A DNA stretch of 33,792 nt from an uncultured Prevotella sp. (GTDB lineage Bacteria > Bacteroidota > Bacteroidia > Bacteroidales > Bacteroidaceae): contig CAKQCV010000024.1 of the NCBI GenBank assembly GCA_934217675.1, positions 1 to 33,792 on the forward strand, given 5' to 3'. Each line of letters begins with the position of its first letter. Position 1 is the stretch's first letter. Position numbers and translations under genes: made by a program. Shown here piece after piece: positions 16,603 to 24,201 of the stretch. Under the pieces are notes generated by a model. It was not told the DNA's origin and did no database searches. It saw only the letters and a program-made list of their open reading frames with translations.

Positions 16603-17568
16603 ATGTACACGATATTTGACAAATTTAGAGATACACTATTCCGTACTACAAGTAAGTACGAACTTTCAGAATGGGAACATCTCCCTGATATCTCATTGCC
16701 GGTCTACGGCGTATACCATATATATTGCGACAAGGATTGGCAGAAAATGGCAGAAAAGCAAATTGTCCACCTCAAGGATAGCGGCTTGTTTGAGGTTACT
16801 ACAAAATTTTATGTCAGCATCATTGCCCACAATGACGAGGATATAAAAGAGCTTCACCGTATCGTTGGCGACGATGAGAAACTGGAAATTGTTTCCGATA
16901 GCCGTGACCCACGTAAGTTTGAATATCCAGCCCTTCAGTTTATCCGCAAGAAATGTATTGAAGAAGATTGCCTTGTATATTATTTCCATACTAAGGGAAT
17001 AACATATCAGAACTTCAACACCAAAGACAAAAAATTCAATAACTTTAAGCGCAATATAGAAGCATGGCGGTTGATGATGGAATATTTTCTGTTTGACAAA
17101 TGGAAGGTTGCCGTTAATCTTCTATCTGCCGGCAGGCTTGCGACAGGCGATGGGCCACAGAACAAACCGTCTGTTGGCGACCGTTTTGATGTATATGGCT
17201 GCTATCGTTTTCCACCGCCACCAATGCAGTATTATCTATATGCTGGAAATTTTTGGTGGGCGAGAGGACTATATATTCGTACCCTTCCAGATTTTGATGA
17301 AAGTCGTTTTGCCACAGATCGTTTCTTTGCCGAGGAATGGCTGTTCCGTGGTAATCCAAAGAGCTTTTCAGCTTTTGATACCCTTGCCGATATATATTGC
17401 GTAAACATGGAGCCATGTCTTTATCACTCTGACATGAAGGCAACATTTTGGGCAAAACTCAAATTTACTCTCCGTTATAACTTTGTGAAACTGTGTCGAC
17501 ACGGCTTTGGCTACGACTATAAGAATGTGTGCCAGAAGAGATACCAAAGGATAAAGTCGGCAAAATAA
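16603..17568 (+). CDS. Uncharacterised transferase-like protein of the polysaccharide cluster
   Basis: I do not recognise a named family for this 321-residue soluble protein. It starts 6 bp after the preceding glycosyltransferase gene, so it belongs to the same operon. Visible features are VYYFHTKGITY (about 125-135), an aromatic and proline-rich stretch with FPPPPMQYYLYAGNFWWARG (about 200-219), and the acidic FDESRFATDRFFAEEWLF. HTKG and GNFWWA motifs recur in putative glycosyltransferases of surface-glycan loci as I remember them, and acidic residues near the aromatic block could bind metal or nucleotide sugar. The C-terminus is basic and tyrosine-rich, suggesting membrane association. A glycosyltransferase role is inferred from context. 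Confidence 0.72.
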   Translation: MYTIFDKFRDTLFRTTSKYELSEWEHLPDISLPVYGVYHIYCDKDWQKMAEKQIVHLKDSGLFEVTTKFYVSIIAHNDEDIKELHRIVGDDEKLEIVSDSRDPRKFEYPALQFIRKKCIEEDCLVYYFHTKGITYQNFNTKDKKFNNFKRNIEAWRLMMEYFLFDKWKVAVNLLSAGRLATGDGPQNKPSVGDRFDVYGCYRFPPPPMQYYLYAGNFWWARGLYIRTLPDFDESRFATDRFFAEEWLFRGNPKSFSAFDTLADIYCVNMEPCLYHSDMKATFWAKLKFTLRYNFVKLCRHGFGYDYKNVCQKRYQRIKSAK

Positions 17569-17601
17569 ACATACAAAACTGTCACTAACGATGCTATTTT
17601 G

Positions 17602-17652
17602 CTGGTGGTGCAGTATATTTGCATTGGCGGTGCTCTGTATCTGCACCGTCAG
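17602..17652 (+). terminator. Stable hairpin after the glycosyltransferase operon
   Basis: CTGGTGGTGCAG (17602-17613) pairs with CTGCACCGTCAG (17641-17652): twelve pairs including two G-U, around a 27-nt loop. It begins 33 nt after the stop codon at 17568. No T-run follows directly, so it may be a 3'-end stabilising structure rather than a classical intrinsic terminator. Confidence 0.45.
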
Positions 17653-17702
17653 TGTGCCATGGTCTTTATAATCTTTTGCTGTGTATATTCTATTGTCCCT
17701 CA

Positions 17703-17775
17703 CATCCCTCACTTCATTCCTCACTTGTGTAAGGCGTTGATTATAAGAAATATAAGTTCAAGAAAGTGAGGGATG
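17703..17775. repeat. CATCCCTCACTT inverted repeat between convergent genes
   Basis: CATCCCTCACTT (17703-17714) and AAGTGAGGGATG (17764-17775) are perfect 12-bp complements 49 nt apart. Extra partial copies flank them (TCCCTCA before 17703, CCTCACTTG at 17719-17727, and a tandem GAGGGAT at 17769-17782). The decamer GTGAGGGATG recurs at 31354-31363 beside the large palindrome. The element lies between two convergent genes and may act as a bidirectional transcription end or be a dispersed repeat. Confidence 0.5.
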
Positions 17776-17802
17776 AGGGATGAAAAGCGAATATAAATTT
17801 TG

Positions 17803-19242
17803 CTATTTTTTCTTTCGTGCAAATTTTATACATTCATTGAGAATTTCGGCATTGGCAATCTTCATTATAGCTAAATACAGAATGGCAGCAACGGCTATTC
17901 TGAGAGGAAACAAAATCCAAATGCTATTGATGAAAGATGTGGCAAAGTAGGTTATTCCCATAACTACGGCAGCCGACAACATGAACGGCATAGTATCAGC
18001 AAGCACTTCGCGTAGCCTGATGCCAATTATACGATAAGCTTGATACTGCCATACACCGAGCCACAGTATTGAAAAAACAGTGTATGCGATAACCATAAAG
18101 AAAATGCCATAGCTGCACGACAATAACACAAGTGCTATTTGTAACACTATTTGCACAATGTTACACCACATATATATGTCAGACCGACCGCTGCTGATGG
18201 CAAGCTGTTGATACATCGTATTGAAAGCAAAGAAAGCTCCGCCGATGCACAGCACCTGAAGCATGGGGATACATTCTGCCCATTTATCCCCGATTGTGAG
18301 CAAAATGAATTCGCGTGAAACGAGCGACAAGCCAAACAATGCCGGAAAAGAGAAAAAAGCCGTGAAGCGCATAAGTTTTCGGAATACCCGCTTTTCGCGT
18401 TCGTTGTCGTCGGTGATTTGTGCTAATACTGGTTGTGCTACTTGTTCTATTGTTCCAGTAATGGTGCTGTATGCCATAGTGTTCCACTTGTTTGCCTGAG
18501 TAAAGTTTCCTACTGCTGACATTGGAAATTTATGACCGATGATGAATGTAAGCACATTGCTGTTTATTGTGTTTATGATAGAAGTGACAAGTATTTTCAC
18601 ACTGAACGAAAACATCTTTTTTATAGGACTGAAGTCGATGTGTAGCGATGGGTGCCATTTCTTGTAGGTATAGTAATAGCGGCAAATATTCTGTATAGAT
18701 ACAAACAGTACCGACTGCCATGCGAGACTCCAGTAAGCCATGCCGTTGCAAGCAAGCATAATTCCGCATAGTCCGGAAAGTACCAATGATACGAACCCCG
18801 TCACCGTTCGCTCCTTTGCCATAATGTTTTTGAACATATAAGCATTGTGTGCTATTCCAAATGCAGAAATGAAAAATCCCAAAAATACGAAACGTGACAA
18901 TGTGGTCAATTCTGGTGTATGGAAATACCATGCTATAAGCGGTGCTGAGAGAAACAATATTATATAAATAACAGCACTAACGATAACATTGAACCAAAAC
19001 ACAGCGTTGTAGTCGTTGGCTGTAGGCTGTTTTATATTTGTCAGCCCTTGTGTAAATCCGCTACTTTGCAGATTACCTGCAATGAGCGAGAATATCGTGA
19101 GCACTCCCACGATGCCGTAGTCGCCAGGCGATAGTTGCTTGGCGAGTACGATGCCAAAAACGAGGTTGAGCAGCTGTATAGTTCCACTATTCAACGCTCC
19201 CCAAAATAGTCCTTTTGCCGTCTTTTCCTTTAATGATTCCAT
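17803..19242 (-). CDS. Wzx-type polysaccharide flippase
   Basis: The 479-residue protein is almost entirely hydrophobic, with about twelve membrane segments. It opens with KTAKGLFWGALNSGTIQLLNLVFGIVLAKQLSPGDYGIVGVLTIF, typical of the MOP/PST superfamily (WzxC-like). It should flip undecaprenyl-linked repeat units across the inner membrane. It is transcribed against the glycosyltransferase genes on its left and divergently from the licD operon on its right. No Wzy polymerase, chain-length regulator or initiating phosphosugar transferase is visible in the window, so these must be encoded elsewhere. Confidence 0.93.
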   Translation of the reverse strand: MESLKEKTAKGLFWGALNSGTIQLLNLVFGIVLAKQLSPGDYGIVGVLTIFSLIAGNLQSSGFTQGLTNIKQPTANDYNAVFWFNVIVSAVIYIILFLSAPLIAWYFHTPELTTLSRFVFLGFFISAFGIAHNAYMFKNIMAKERTVTGFVSLVLSGLCGIMLACNGMAYWSLAWQSVLFVSIQNICRYYYTYKKWHPSLHIDFSPIKKMFSFSVKILVTSIINTINSNVLTFIIGHKFPMSAVGNFTQANKWNTMAYSTITGTIEQVAQPVLAQITDDNEREKRVFRKLMRFTAFFSFPALFGLSLVSREFILLTIGDKWAECIPMLQVLCIGGAFFAFNTMYQQLAISSGRSDIYMWCNIVQIVLQIALVLLSCSYGIFFMVIAYTVFSILWLGVWQYQAYRIIGIRLREVLADTMPFMLSAAVVMGITYFATSFINSIWILFPLRIAVAAILYLAIMKIANAEILNECIKFARKKK

Positions 19243-19265
19243 TTGCTTAGTATAAAAACTTTATG

Positions 19266-19296
19266 CAAATTTACGATTATCATGTCAAGAAAACAA
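19266..19296 (-). promoter_or_regulatory. Promoter of the flippase gene
   Basis: On the minus strand, -7 TAAATTTG (19273-19266) follows TTG (19296-19294) at 20 bp. The inferred start is near 19260, giving a leader of about 18 nt. Confidence 0.65.
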
Positions 19297-19299
19297 GTT

Positions 19300-19410
19300 T
19301 TTATTTGCTATTGTCTTCGATTTGCACTACCTTTTAATAAGATAGGCTGCATCTCAACAATACAAATAAATAAAATTTATTTGCTATTGTCTTCGATTTG
19401 CACTACCTTT
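19300..19410 (+). repeat. 35-bp direct repeat that duplicates the licD promoter
   Basis: An identical 35-nt sequence occurs at 19300-19334 and 19376-19410 (period 76 bp). Each copy carries TTTG at the -33 position (19304-19307, 19380-19383) and TACCTTT at the -7 position. Only the right copy is followed by G and so completes TACCTTTG; the left ends TACCTTTT. A 41-nt AT-rich spacer separates the copies. This looks like a segmental promoter duplication in which one copy stays intact. Confidence 0.85.
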
Positions 19411-19411
19411 G
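19380..19411 (+). promoter_or_regulatory. Promoter of the licD-ispD-SDR operon
   Basis: TTTG (19380-19383) and TACCTTTG (19404-19411) are separated by 20 bp, an excellent Bacteroidetes promoter. The start would be near 19417, only a few bases before the ATG at 19421, so the leader is extremely short. Confidence 0.75.
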
Positions 19412-19420
19412 TCTTCAGAT

Positions 19421-20302
19421 ATGGATATAAAGCACATAAAGAAAGAATGGAATGCCACAATACTTGACATATTGAAGGCGTTCATACAGATATGCAAGGA
19501 GAATAAACTTGAATACTATTGTTGTGCAGGCACGGCAATAGGAGCAGTGCGCCATCATGGAATCATTCCTTGGGATGATGATATAGATGTCATTATGCCA
19601 CGTCCTGACTATGACCGCTTGCTTGAACTTGCCAAAACAAAGGATTTTGGTAAATATGAGATTATCACGCCATATAACGATGATACCTATCCTCTGTATT
19701 TTTCTAAGATTGCAAACAAGAGCACTACGCTAATCGAAGACCGCAAAATACCTTGTGTAATAGGATTATATGTGGATATCTTTCCGCTTGATGCCACTGA
19801 TGATGATGTGGAGAAAGCATGGCGGCTAAAAGACAAATACACAAAGGTGATAAATCGCCTTAATGCTGTTTCTACGCACAACACTTTTTGCGAATATATT
19901 TCGCTGCTCGGCGACAGAAAGGAATGGGGACGCTTTGCTATAAAAACTGCTGCTTTCTTTTTCCGCAAGGAGATACGTTGCAGACTGATAAGGCAAATGG
20001 ATAAACTGAGCCATCTTTACGATTATGACAAGGCTAAGAACGTTCAAGTGTATACAGGTTCTTACGGTCATCGCGAAGTTTTTCCAAAGGCATGGCTTGG
20101 AAAAGGAAAGACATTTAAGTTTGAGGATACAGAAGTGCTACTGCCGGAGAACTATGACGAATATTTACGCCATTTCTTCAATGACTATATGCAGTTTCCG
20201 CCAGTAGAACAACGCATTGAGAAGCACAATCGGGCTTATCTGAATATCAATAAGAAAGAAACGCGAGAAGAGATAAAAGGAAAAGTGGACTTCAAATTAT
20301 AG
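19421..20302 (+). CDS. LicD-family phosphotransferase
   Basis: The 293-residue protein shows the LicD signature AGTAIGAVRHHGIIPWDDDIDV (36-57): the GT-A-like nucleotidyltransferase-fold GT...G motif followed by the acidic DDDID metal site. Family members transfer phosphocholine or an alditol phosphate from a CDP-activated donor to a sugar; eukaryotic fukutin and FKRP, which transfer ribitol phosphate, are relatives. I chose ATG 19421 because the in-frame TTG at 19409 overlaps the -7 box. It is followed after 3 bp by a cytidylyltransferase gene that could make its CDP-donor. It is cytosolic with no signal peptide. The alcohol transferred is not determined by sequence. Confidence 0.9.
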   Translation: MDIKHIKKEWNATILDILKAFIQICKENKLEYYCCAGTAIGAVRHHGIIPWDDDIDVIMPRPDYDRLLELAKTKDFGKYEIITPYNDDTYPLYFSKIANKSTTLIEDRKIPCVIGLYVDIFPLDATDDDVEKAWRLKDKYTKVINRLNAVSTHNTFCEYISLLGDRKEWGRFAIKTAAFFFRKEIRCRLIRQMDKLSHLYDYDKAKNVQVYTGSYGHREVFPKAWLGKGKTFKFEDTEVLLPENYDEYLRHFFNDYMQFPPVEQRIEKHNRAYLNINKKETREEIKGKVDFKL

Positions 20303-20305
20303 ACT

Positions 20306-21022
20306 ATGAATTATGCTCTGATTATAGCCGGAGGCTCCGGTAACAGGATGGGACAGGATATCCCGAAACAGTTTATGCATGTAGACAACTGTCCGATAAT
20401 CATCCACACAATGCTTGCATTTCAGCGCCATCCAGATATCGACGGTATTGCCGTGGTTTGTCTTGATGGCTGGCAGACCGTTTTGCAGTCGTATGCCAAC
20501 CAATTCTCGGTGACGAAGCTGAAATGGATATTCAATGGTGGCAGTAACGGGCAGGAATCAATCCATAATGGTATTTACGGACTTAAAGATGCAGGCATTC
20601 AGGACGACGATCTTGTGCTGATTCACGATGCTGTGCGCCCATTGCTTTCGCAAGACATTATATCCTCGAATATTGCCATCTGCAAAAAGTACGGCTATGC
20701 CATAACCGGAATTAAATGTCGTGAGGCTATACTTGAGAGTGAAGACGGATTTACTACCAATACGAGTATTCCGAGAGACAAGCTTATAAGAACACAAACC
20801 CCGCAGACCTTTCGCCTGAGCAATCTTATTGTCGCGCATGAGGAAGCCAAGGAGAAGGGGATAACCAATTCCGTTGCATCGTGCACACTGATGGCGGAAC
20901 TTGGTGGCAGAGAGATGCATATAGTGCCTGGCTCAGAGAAAAATATAAAAGTTACTACCGTTGAGGATTTGGAAATTCTGAAAGCTTTGATGCACGTAGA
21001 GAAAGAATCATGGCTGAAATAA
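20306..21022 (+). CDS. IspD/TarI-family cytidylyltransferase
   Basis: This 238-residue enzyme has the glycine-rich CTP-binding loop IIAGGSGNRMGQDIPKQF (6-23, with Arg14 and Lys21), HDAVRP (107-112) and RTQTPQTF (162-169). Those motifs fit both IspD (methylerythritol phosphate, isoprenoid synthesis) and TarI/Bcs1-type D-ribitol-5-phosphate cytidylyltransferases. Because it sits between a LicD-type transferase and an SDR in a polysaccharide locus, I favour synthesis of a CDP-polyol for glycan decoration over isoprenoid synthesis. It starts 3 bp after licD and ends 10 bp before the SDR. An ordinary ispD elsewhere in the genome would support this reading. Confidence 0.88.
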   Translation: MNYALIIAGGSGNRMGQDIPKQFMHVDNCPIIIHTMLAFQRHPDIDGIAVVCLDGWQTVLQSYANQFSVTKLKWIFNGGSNGQESIHNGIYGLKDAGIQDDDLVLIHDAVRPLLSQDIISSNIAICKKYGYAITGIKCREAILESEDGFTTNTSIPRDKLIRTQTPQTFRLSNLIVAHEEAKEKGITNSVASCTLMAELGGREMHIVPGSEKNIKVTTVEDLEILKALMHVEKESWLK

Positions 21023-21032
21023 TACCCCTATT

Positions 21033-22052
21033 ATGACAAGATATAACGAAGATGTGGTTGCTGCTGCTGAATGTAAGTTACCGTGGGATAAGCTCGACGG
21101 TTGCAATATTCTTGTTACTGGTGCAACAGGCTTGATTGGTGGTTGTATTGTGGAAATACTGATGAGCCGCAAACACAACTATAATGTTTATGCTGCCGGA
21201 AGAAACGAGAAGCGTGCAATGAAGCGTTTCGCCAAATATAAAGATGAGATAACCTTCCATTTTCTTAATTATGATGTTTGCAGCGAACTGCATTCCGATG
21301 TGGATTTCCATTATATAATCCATGCAGCAAGTAATGCAAGTCCGGTATTCTTCAATAACAATCCTGTGGAAGTAATGAAGGCAAATATCTATGGTGTGGC
21401 AAATCTGATGGAATACGGTAGAGTCCACAATATGCACCGCTTCCTTTATGTATCAACAGGAGAGATTTATGGCGAAGGAACACAAACTTTTTCAGAGAAA
21501 GACTGTGGATACCTTGACAGCATGGCTCCAAGGTCATGTTATCCGTCATCGAAGCGTGCTGCCGAAACTCTCTGTATGTCTTACGTGGCGGAATATGGTG
21601 TTGATGCTGTTGTGGCAAGACCTTGTCATACGTATGGACCTCATTTTACGGAGAGTGACAACCGGGTGTTCTGTCAGTTCGTTCGCAACGTGCTACATGG
21701 CGAAGATATTGAGATGAAAAGTGACGGCATGCAGATTCGTTCGTGGTGTTATGTCGTAGACTGTGCGTGTGCAGTGTTGTATATATTGTTAAAAGGTGAA
21801 AACGGCAATGCTTATAATGTTGCCGACCCTTCTTCGACGTTCTCCATTCGTCAGCTTGCCGAGGCTATAGCTGATGCTGAGGGTAGGAGGGTGGTATTCC
21901 AAAATCCTTCGGATGCAGAACGGAAACAGTTCACTAATATTAGCCATGCTGTATTTGACACGGCAAAATTGCAGTCAATTGGATGGAAAGTTTGCGGAAA
22001 CTGGAAGGATAAACTTGCTGCAATGGTAGAAGAAGAGTCTGTTCAACAATAA
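21033..22052 (+). CDS. Extended SDR, NAD-dependent epimerase/dehydratase
   Basis: The 339-residue protein has a Rossmann TGATGLIGG motif (29-37), the substrate-side STGEIYG (141-147) and the catalytic YPSSK (Tyr170, Lys174). These define an extended short-chain dehydrogenase, like sugar-nucleotide 4,6-dehydratases, epimerases or UDP-glucuronate decarboxylases. Its place directly after the cytidylyltransferase suggests it makes or modifies the polyol or sugar that is activated with CTP. In Haemophilus Bcs1/Acs1 and in TarIJ an oxidoreductase is likewise paired with a cytidylyltransferase, but those reductases are of other types, so the product could differ from CDP-ribitol. It ends at a strong terminator. 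Confidence 0.88.
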   Translation: MTRYNEDVVAAAECKLPWDKLDGCNILVTGATGLIGGCIVEILMSRKHNYNVYAAGRNEKRAMKRFAKYKDEITFHFLNYDVCSELHSDVDFHYIIHAASNASPVFFNNNPVEVMKANIYGVANLMEYGRVHNMHRFLYVSTGEIYGEGTQTFSEKDCGYLDSMAPRSCYPSSKRAAETLCMSYVAEYGVDAVVARPCHTYGPHFTESDNRVFCQFVRNVLHGEDIEMKSDGMQIRSWCYVVDCACAVLYILLKGENGNAYNVADPSSTFSIRQLAEAIADAEGRRVVFQNPSDAERKQFTNISHAVFDTAKLQSIGWKVCGNWKDKLAAMVEEESVQQ

Positions 22053-22053
22053 A

Positions 22054-22087
22054 AAAAGTCCTATACTCCGCTGAGCATAGGACTTTT
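22054..22087. terminator. Bidirectional intrinsic terminator
   Basis: AAAAGTCCTAT (22054-22064) and ATAGGACTTTT (22077-22087) form a perfect 11-bp stem with a 12-nt loop. It begins 2 nt after the SDR stop codon, and A- and T-tracts on the two sides let it serve both the plus-strand operon and the minus-strand gene beginning its coding end at 22151. Confidence 0.88.
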
Positions 22088-22150
22088 CTACTGATTCTAA
22101 ATAATAATAACTATCAAAAACTGTCAAGTCGTAGCATTTGTGTAATACTT

Positions 22151-22621
22151 TTATTGCTTGTTTCCGTTTCTCTTTGGCATGCCTCGTTTGCCGTCATGCC
22201 TCATTTTTAGGCGCTGCATAATCTTTTTCTCCTTTTCATACATCATTTCAATCTGCTTCTGCGTCATGAATTTGCTGAACTCCTTGTAGTATTTGTCGCG
22301 GATGTCCAGAATCTTCTGGCTGCGTTCAAAACGCTCGCGCATCTTCTGTGCAGCCTGCTCCTCAGTTTCGCTTGGCTTATTCATTTTTTTGCCAGGCTTT
22401 GGAGCTATAGTCCAGATTTCTTTCTTATAGCGTGAATAGGTGTCAATAAACTTTTTGTTTGTCTTGTCGTCAAGAGCCAAATCTTCTGCAATATGCTTGG
22501 CTTGTATTTCGACCATTTGTTCACGTGAAATGCGCTGCTTTCTGTTGGGAGCCTGTGCCAAGACTGTTGTTGTACACATGATGGCGATGGTTGTCACCAA
22601 AAATAATTTCAATCTTTTCAT
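22151..22621 (-). CDS. Small secreted helical protein
   Basis: The 156-residue protein has a signal peptide ending near VLAQA. The mature part is highly charged and predicted helical, rich in Lys, Arg, Glu and Met (REQMVEIQAKHIAEDLALDD, FSKFMTQKQIEMMYEKEKKI). It resembles Spy/CpxP-like periplasmic stress proteins in style, though I cannot assign it to that family. It is the last gene of the sigma-factor cluster, 20 bp after the membrane protein gene, and may be an envelope component sensed or controlled by that system. Confidence 0.8.
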   Translation of the reverse strand: MKRLKLFLVTTIAIMCTTTVLAQAPNRKQRISREQMVEIQAKHIAEDLALDDKTNKKFIDTYSRYKKEIWTIAPKPGKKMNKPSETEEQAAQKMRERFERSQKILDIRDKYYKEFSKFMTQKQIEMMYEKEKKIMQRLKMRHDGKRGMPKRNGNKQ

Positions 22622-22641
22622 TTTTCTTTTTCCTTTCTTTT

Positions 22642-22995
22642 TTATAATCCGGAATAATCGGCTTGCGACAAGAAAATGTCGTTGCTGTATGTTTCCAGAA
22701 TATAGTTTTGGTCGTCACTGCTGAGATTGTTGAAAGCCCTGTCCACATCAGAAAAGTCTGTCTGTTGCTCTGGTGAAGCGTTTTTGTAACACACTATGAA
22801 TAATGTTGCGATAGCTGCTGCTGCCACTAACGAACGTAATACTATACCAGGGCGGTAGACTTTTTCAGTTTCATGAGTATTGACTGTTGCCGATACTTCT
22901 TGCAAGACATTTCTTTCCATTTCTTTTAGGAAACTTTTCGGCATGCTGTATGGCATGCGTTTCCCTACGTTTTCAAAGCTAAAATCCTTTTTCAT
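22642..22995 (-). CDS. Single-pass membrane protein, possible anti-sigma factor
   Basis: The 117-residue product has a basic N-terminal cytosolic part (KDFSFENVGKRMPYSMPKSFL), one hydrophobic segment near residues 52-69 (LRSLVAAAAIATLFIVCY) and a short acidic periplasmic tail. It starts 7 bp after the ECF sigma gene. Position and topology fit an anti-sigma factor or membrane partner, but it lacks a recognisable zinc-binding anti-sigma motif, so the role is inferred. Confidence 0.8.
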   Translation of the reverse strand: MKKDFSFENVGKRMPYSMPKSFLKEMERNVLQEVSATVNTHETEKVYRPGIVLRSLVAAAAIATLFIVCYKNASPEQQTDFSDVDRAFNNLSSDDQNYILETYSNDIFLSQADYSGL

Positions 22996-23002
22996 ATCAG
23001 TT

Positions 23003-23542
23003 TCAGTCGTTAGAGTTCATAAATTTTATAATCTTTTCTTTGGCAAGATGATAATTAACCTTGGCGGTAGATATTGAGGTGCCCGACACGTCGGCAATCT
23101 GGCTATAGTCCATTTCGTCGTAGTAGCGCAGGTTAAATGCCAACTGCTGTTTAGGTGGCAGCAACAGTATTGCCTTTTGTAGCTTTACTGCCTCAAGGTC
23201 AGAGAAGTCGATATATTGGTCGGCCGCTACATCAACGTTTCGTTCGCTGATACTTTCGAATAGATCGTTCGGTTGCTTGTTTTTTTCAAGCATTGTCATT
23301 ACCTCGTTTGTGGCAATCCTGTATATCCAAGCCGTTAGAGCATTGGGGTCTTTAAGCTTGTCGAACGATCTGAACACTTTTACGAAAGTATTCTGTTCTG
23401 CATCTTGAGCATCATCGTGAGAAACCACAAGGCGACGGATGTGCCAGTATATAGGCTCCCCAAACTTTGTCATAATCATGCGGAATCCCTTTTCTGGGTC
23501 TTTCTGCATCATTCTGAATATGTCTTTATCATCTATGCTCAT
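23003..23542 (-). CDS. ECF-type RNA polymerase sigma factor
   Basis: The 179-residue protein has sigma region 2 (DDAQDAEQNTFVKVFRSFDK, then LTAWIYRIATNEV; roughly residues 20-90) and region 4 (LPPKQQLAFNLRYYDEMDYSQIADVSGTS..AKVNYHLAKEKI; about 128-172) with no region 1 or 3. This is the ECF layout. It would direct RNA polymerase to a small regulon, probably envelope-related, given the downstream membrane and secreted proteins. The promoter is not evident; the 46-bp gap from the upstream small gene suggests possible readthrough from it. Confidence 0.93.
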   Translation of the reverse strand: MSIDDKDIFRMMQKDPEKGFRMIMTKFGEPIYWHIRRLVVSHDDAQDAEQNTFVKVFRSFDKLKDPNALTAWIYRIATNEVMTMLEKNKQPNDLFESISERNVDVAADQYIDFSDLEAVKLQKAILLLPPKQQLAFNLRYYDEMDYSQIADVSGTSISTAKVNYHLAKEKIIKFMNSND

Positions 23543-23588
23543 GTGGCTTTCTTTTATTTACTTTTTAGTGAAACACACTTGTCGTTAT

Positions 23589-23963
23589 TTAAGTGTATTT
23601 TAGTGTATAGCGTTTTTTTCCGTCTATTGTAACAGCTTTTATCTGTTTCCCTTTCCCTATAGAGAATGCGTCAAGTTCTGCTTCGGCGATGCTCTTTTTC
23701 AGACCGGTAATGTTGGCATATTGTCGTGGAGACATATTGCCGTTCTTTTTAATATATGCTATAGCTATATTGTATCGATCCTTTTGGGTAAATTTGTTGT
23801 TTACTCTTACGTCAAGACAAACAGGTGGTCGTGTGACGACTGTAGTGAGGTAAGTCCTTCTTGGAACGTATGCCCTATAGTGGTGGAAGCACTGTGCGCT
23901 TGCTGCAGTGCTGAAGGCAAATATGCAAATTGTTGCAATCTTCCATTTTGTTATAGCATTCAT
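23589..23963 (-). CDS. Small secreted protein of unknown function
   Basis: This 124-residue protein has a signal peptide ending near AASAQ, then a His/Tyr/Arg-rich stretch (CFHHYRAYVPRRTYL). The C-terminal domain (about 55-124) runs KFTQKDRYNIAIAYIKKNGN then SPRQYANITGLKKSIAEAEL, which reads like a small winged-helix-like or helical repeat ending in strands. I recognise no family. No clear -7 element was found in the 238-bp gap 23964-24201, which otherwise appears empty. Confidence 0.75.
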   Translation of the reverse strand: MNAITKWKIATICIFAFSTAASAQCFHHYRAYVPRRTYLTTVVTRPPVCLDVRVNNKFTQKDRYNIAIAYIKKNGNMSPRQYANITGLKKSIAEAELDAFSIGKGKQIKAVTIDGKKRYTLKYT

Positions 23964-24201
23964 GATTTTTCTCCTTATTATATGAACATAATCTATTGTG
24001 AGAAGCTCCTTATCTTGAACGTTCTATATATAAGACTTGATAAAATACATAAAGTTTAATCGTGGTTGTATTTTATATTGATGATGCTATAATATAATAA
24101 GGTATAAGATGCTGAATATATTCCACCATTTTCTGATATTGTTTTTATTGTATGAAAATAGTGTAGCGTATAAGTCTGTTGTAGTTTTGTTGTATGAAAC
24201 T

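Noticed and set aside
19409..19420. Upstream TTG start for the licD gene
   Set aside because: It overlaps the -7 element TACCTTTG, so it would be outside the transcript; the ATG at 19421 fits.
20306..21022. Assignment as the isoprenoid enzyme IspD
   Set aside because: Not excluded, but the neighbours LicD and SDR in a glycan locus make a CDP-alcohol role more likely, so no symbol was given.
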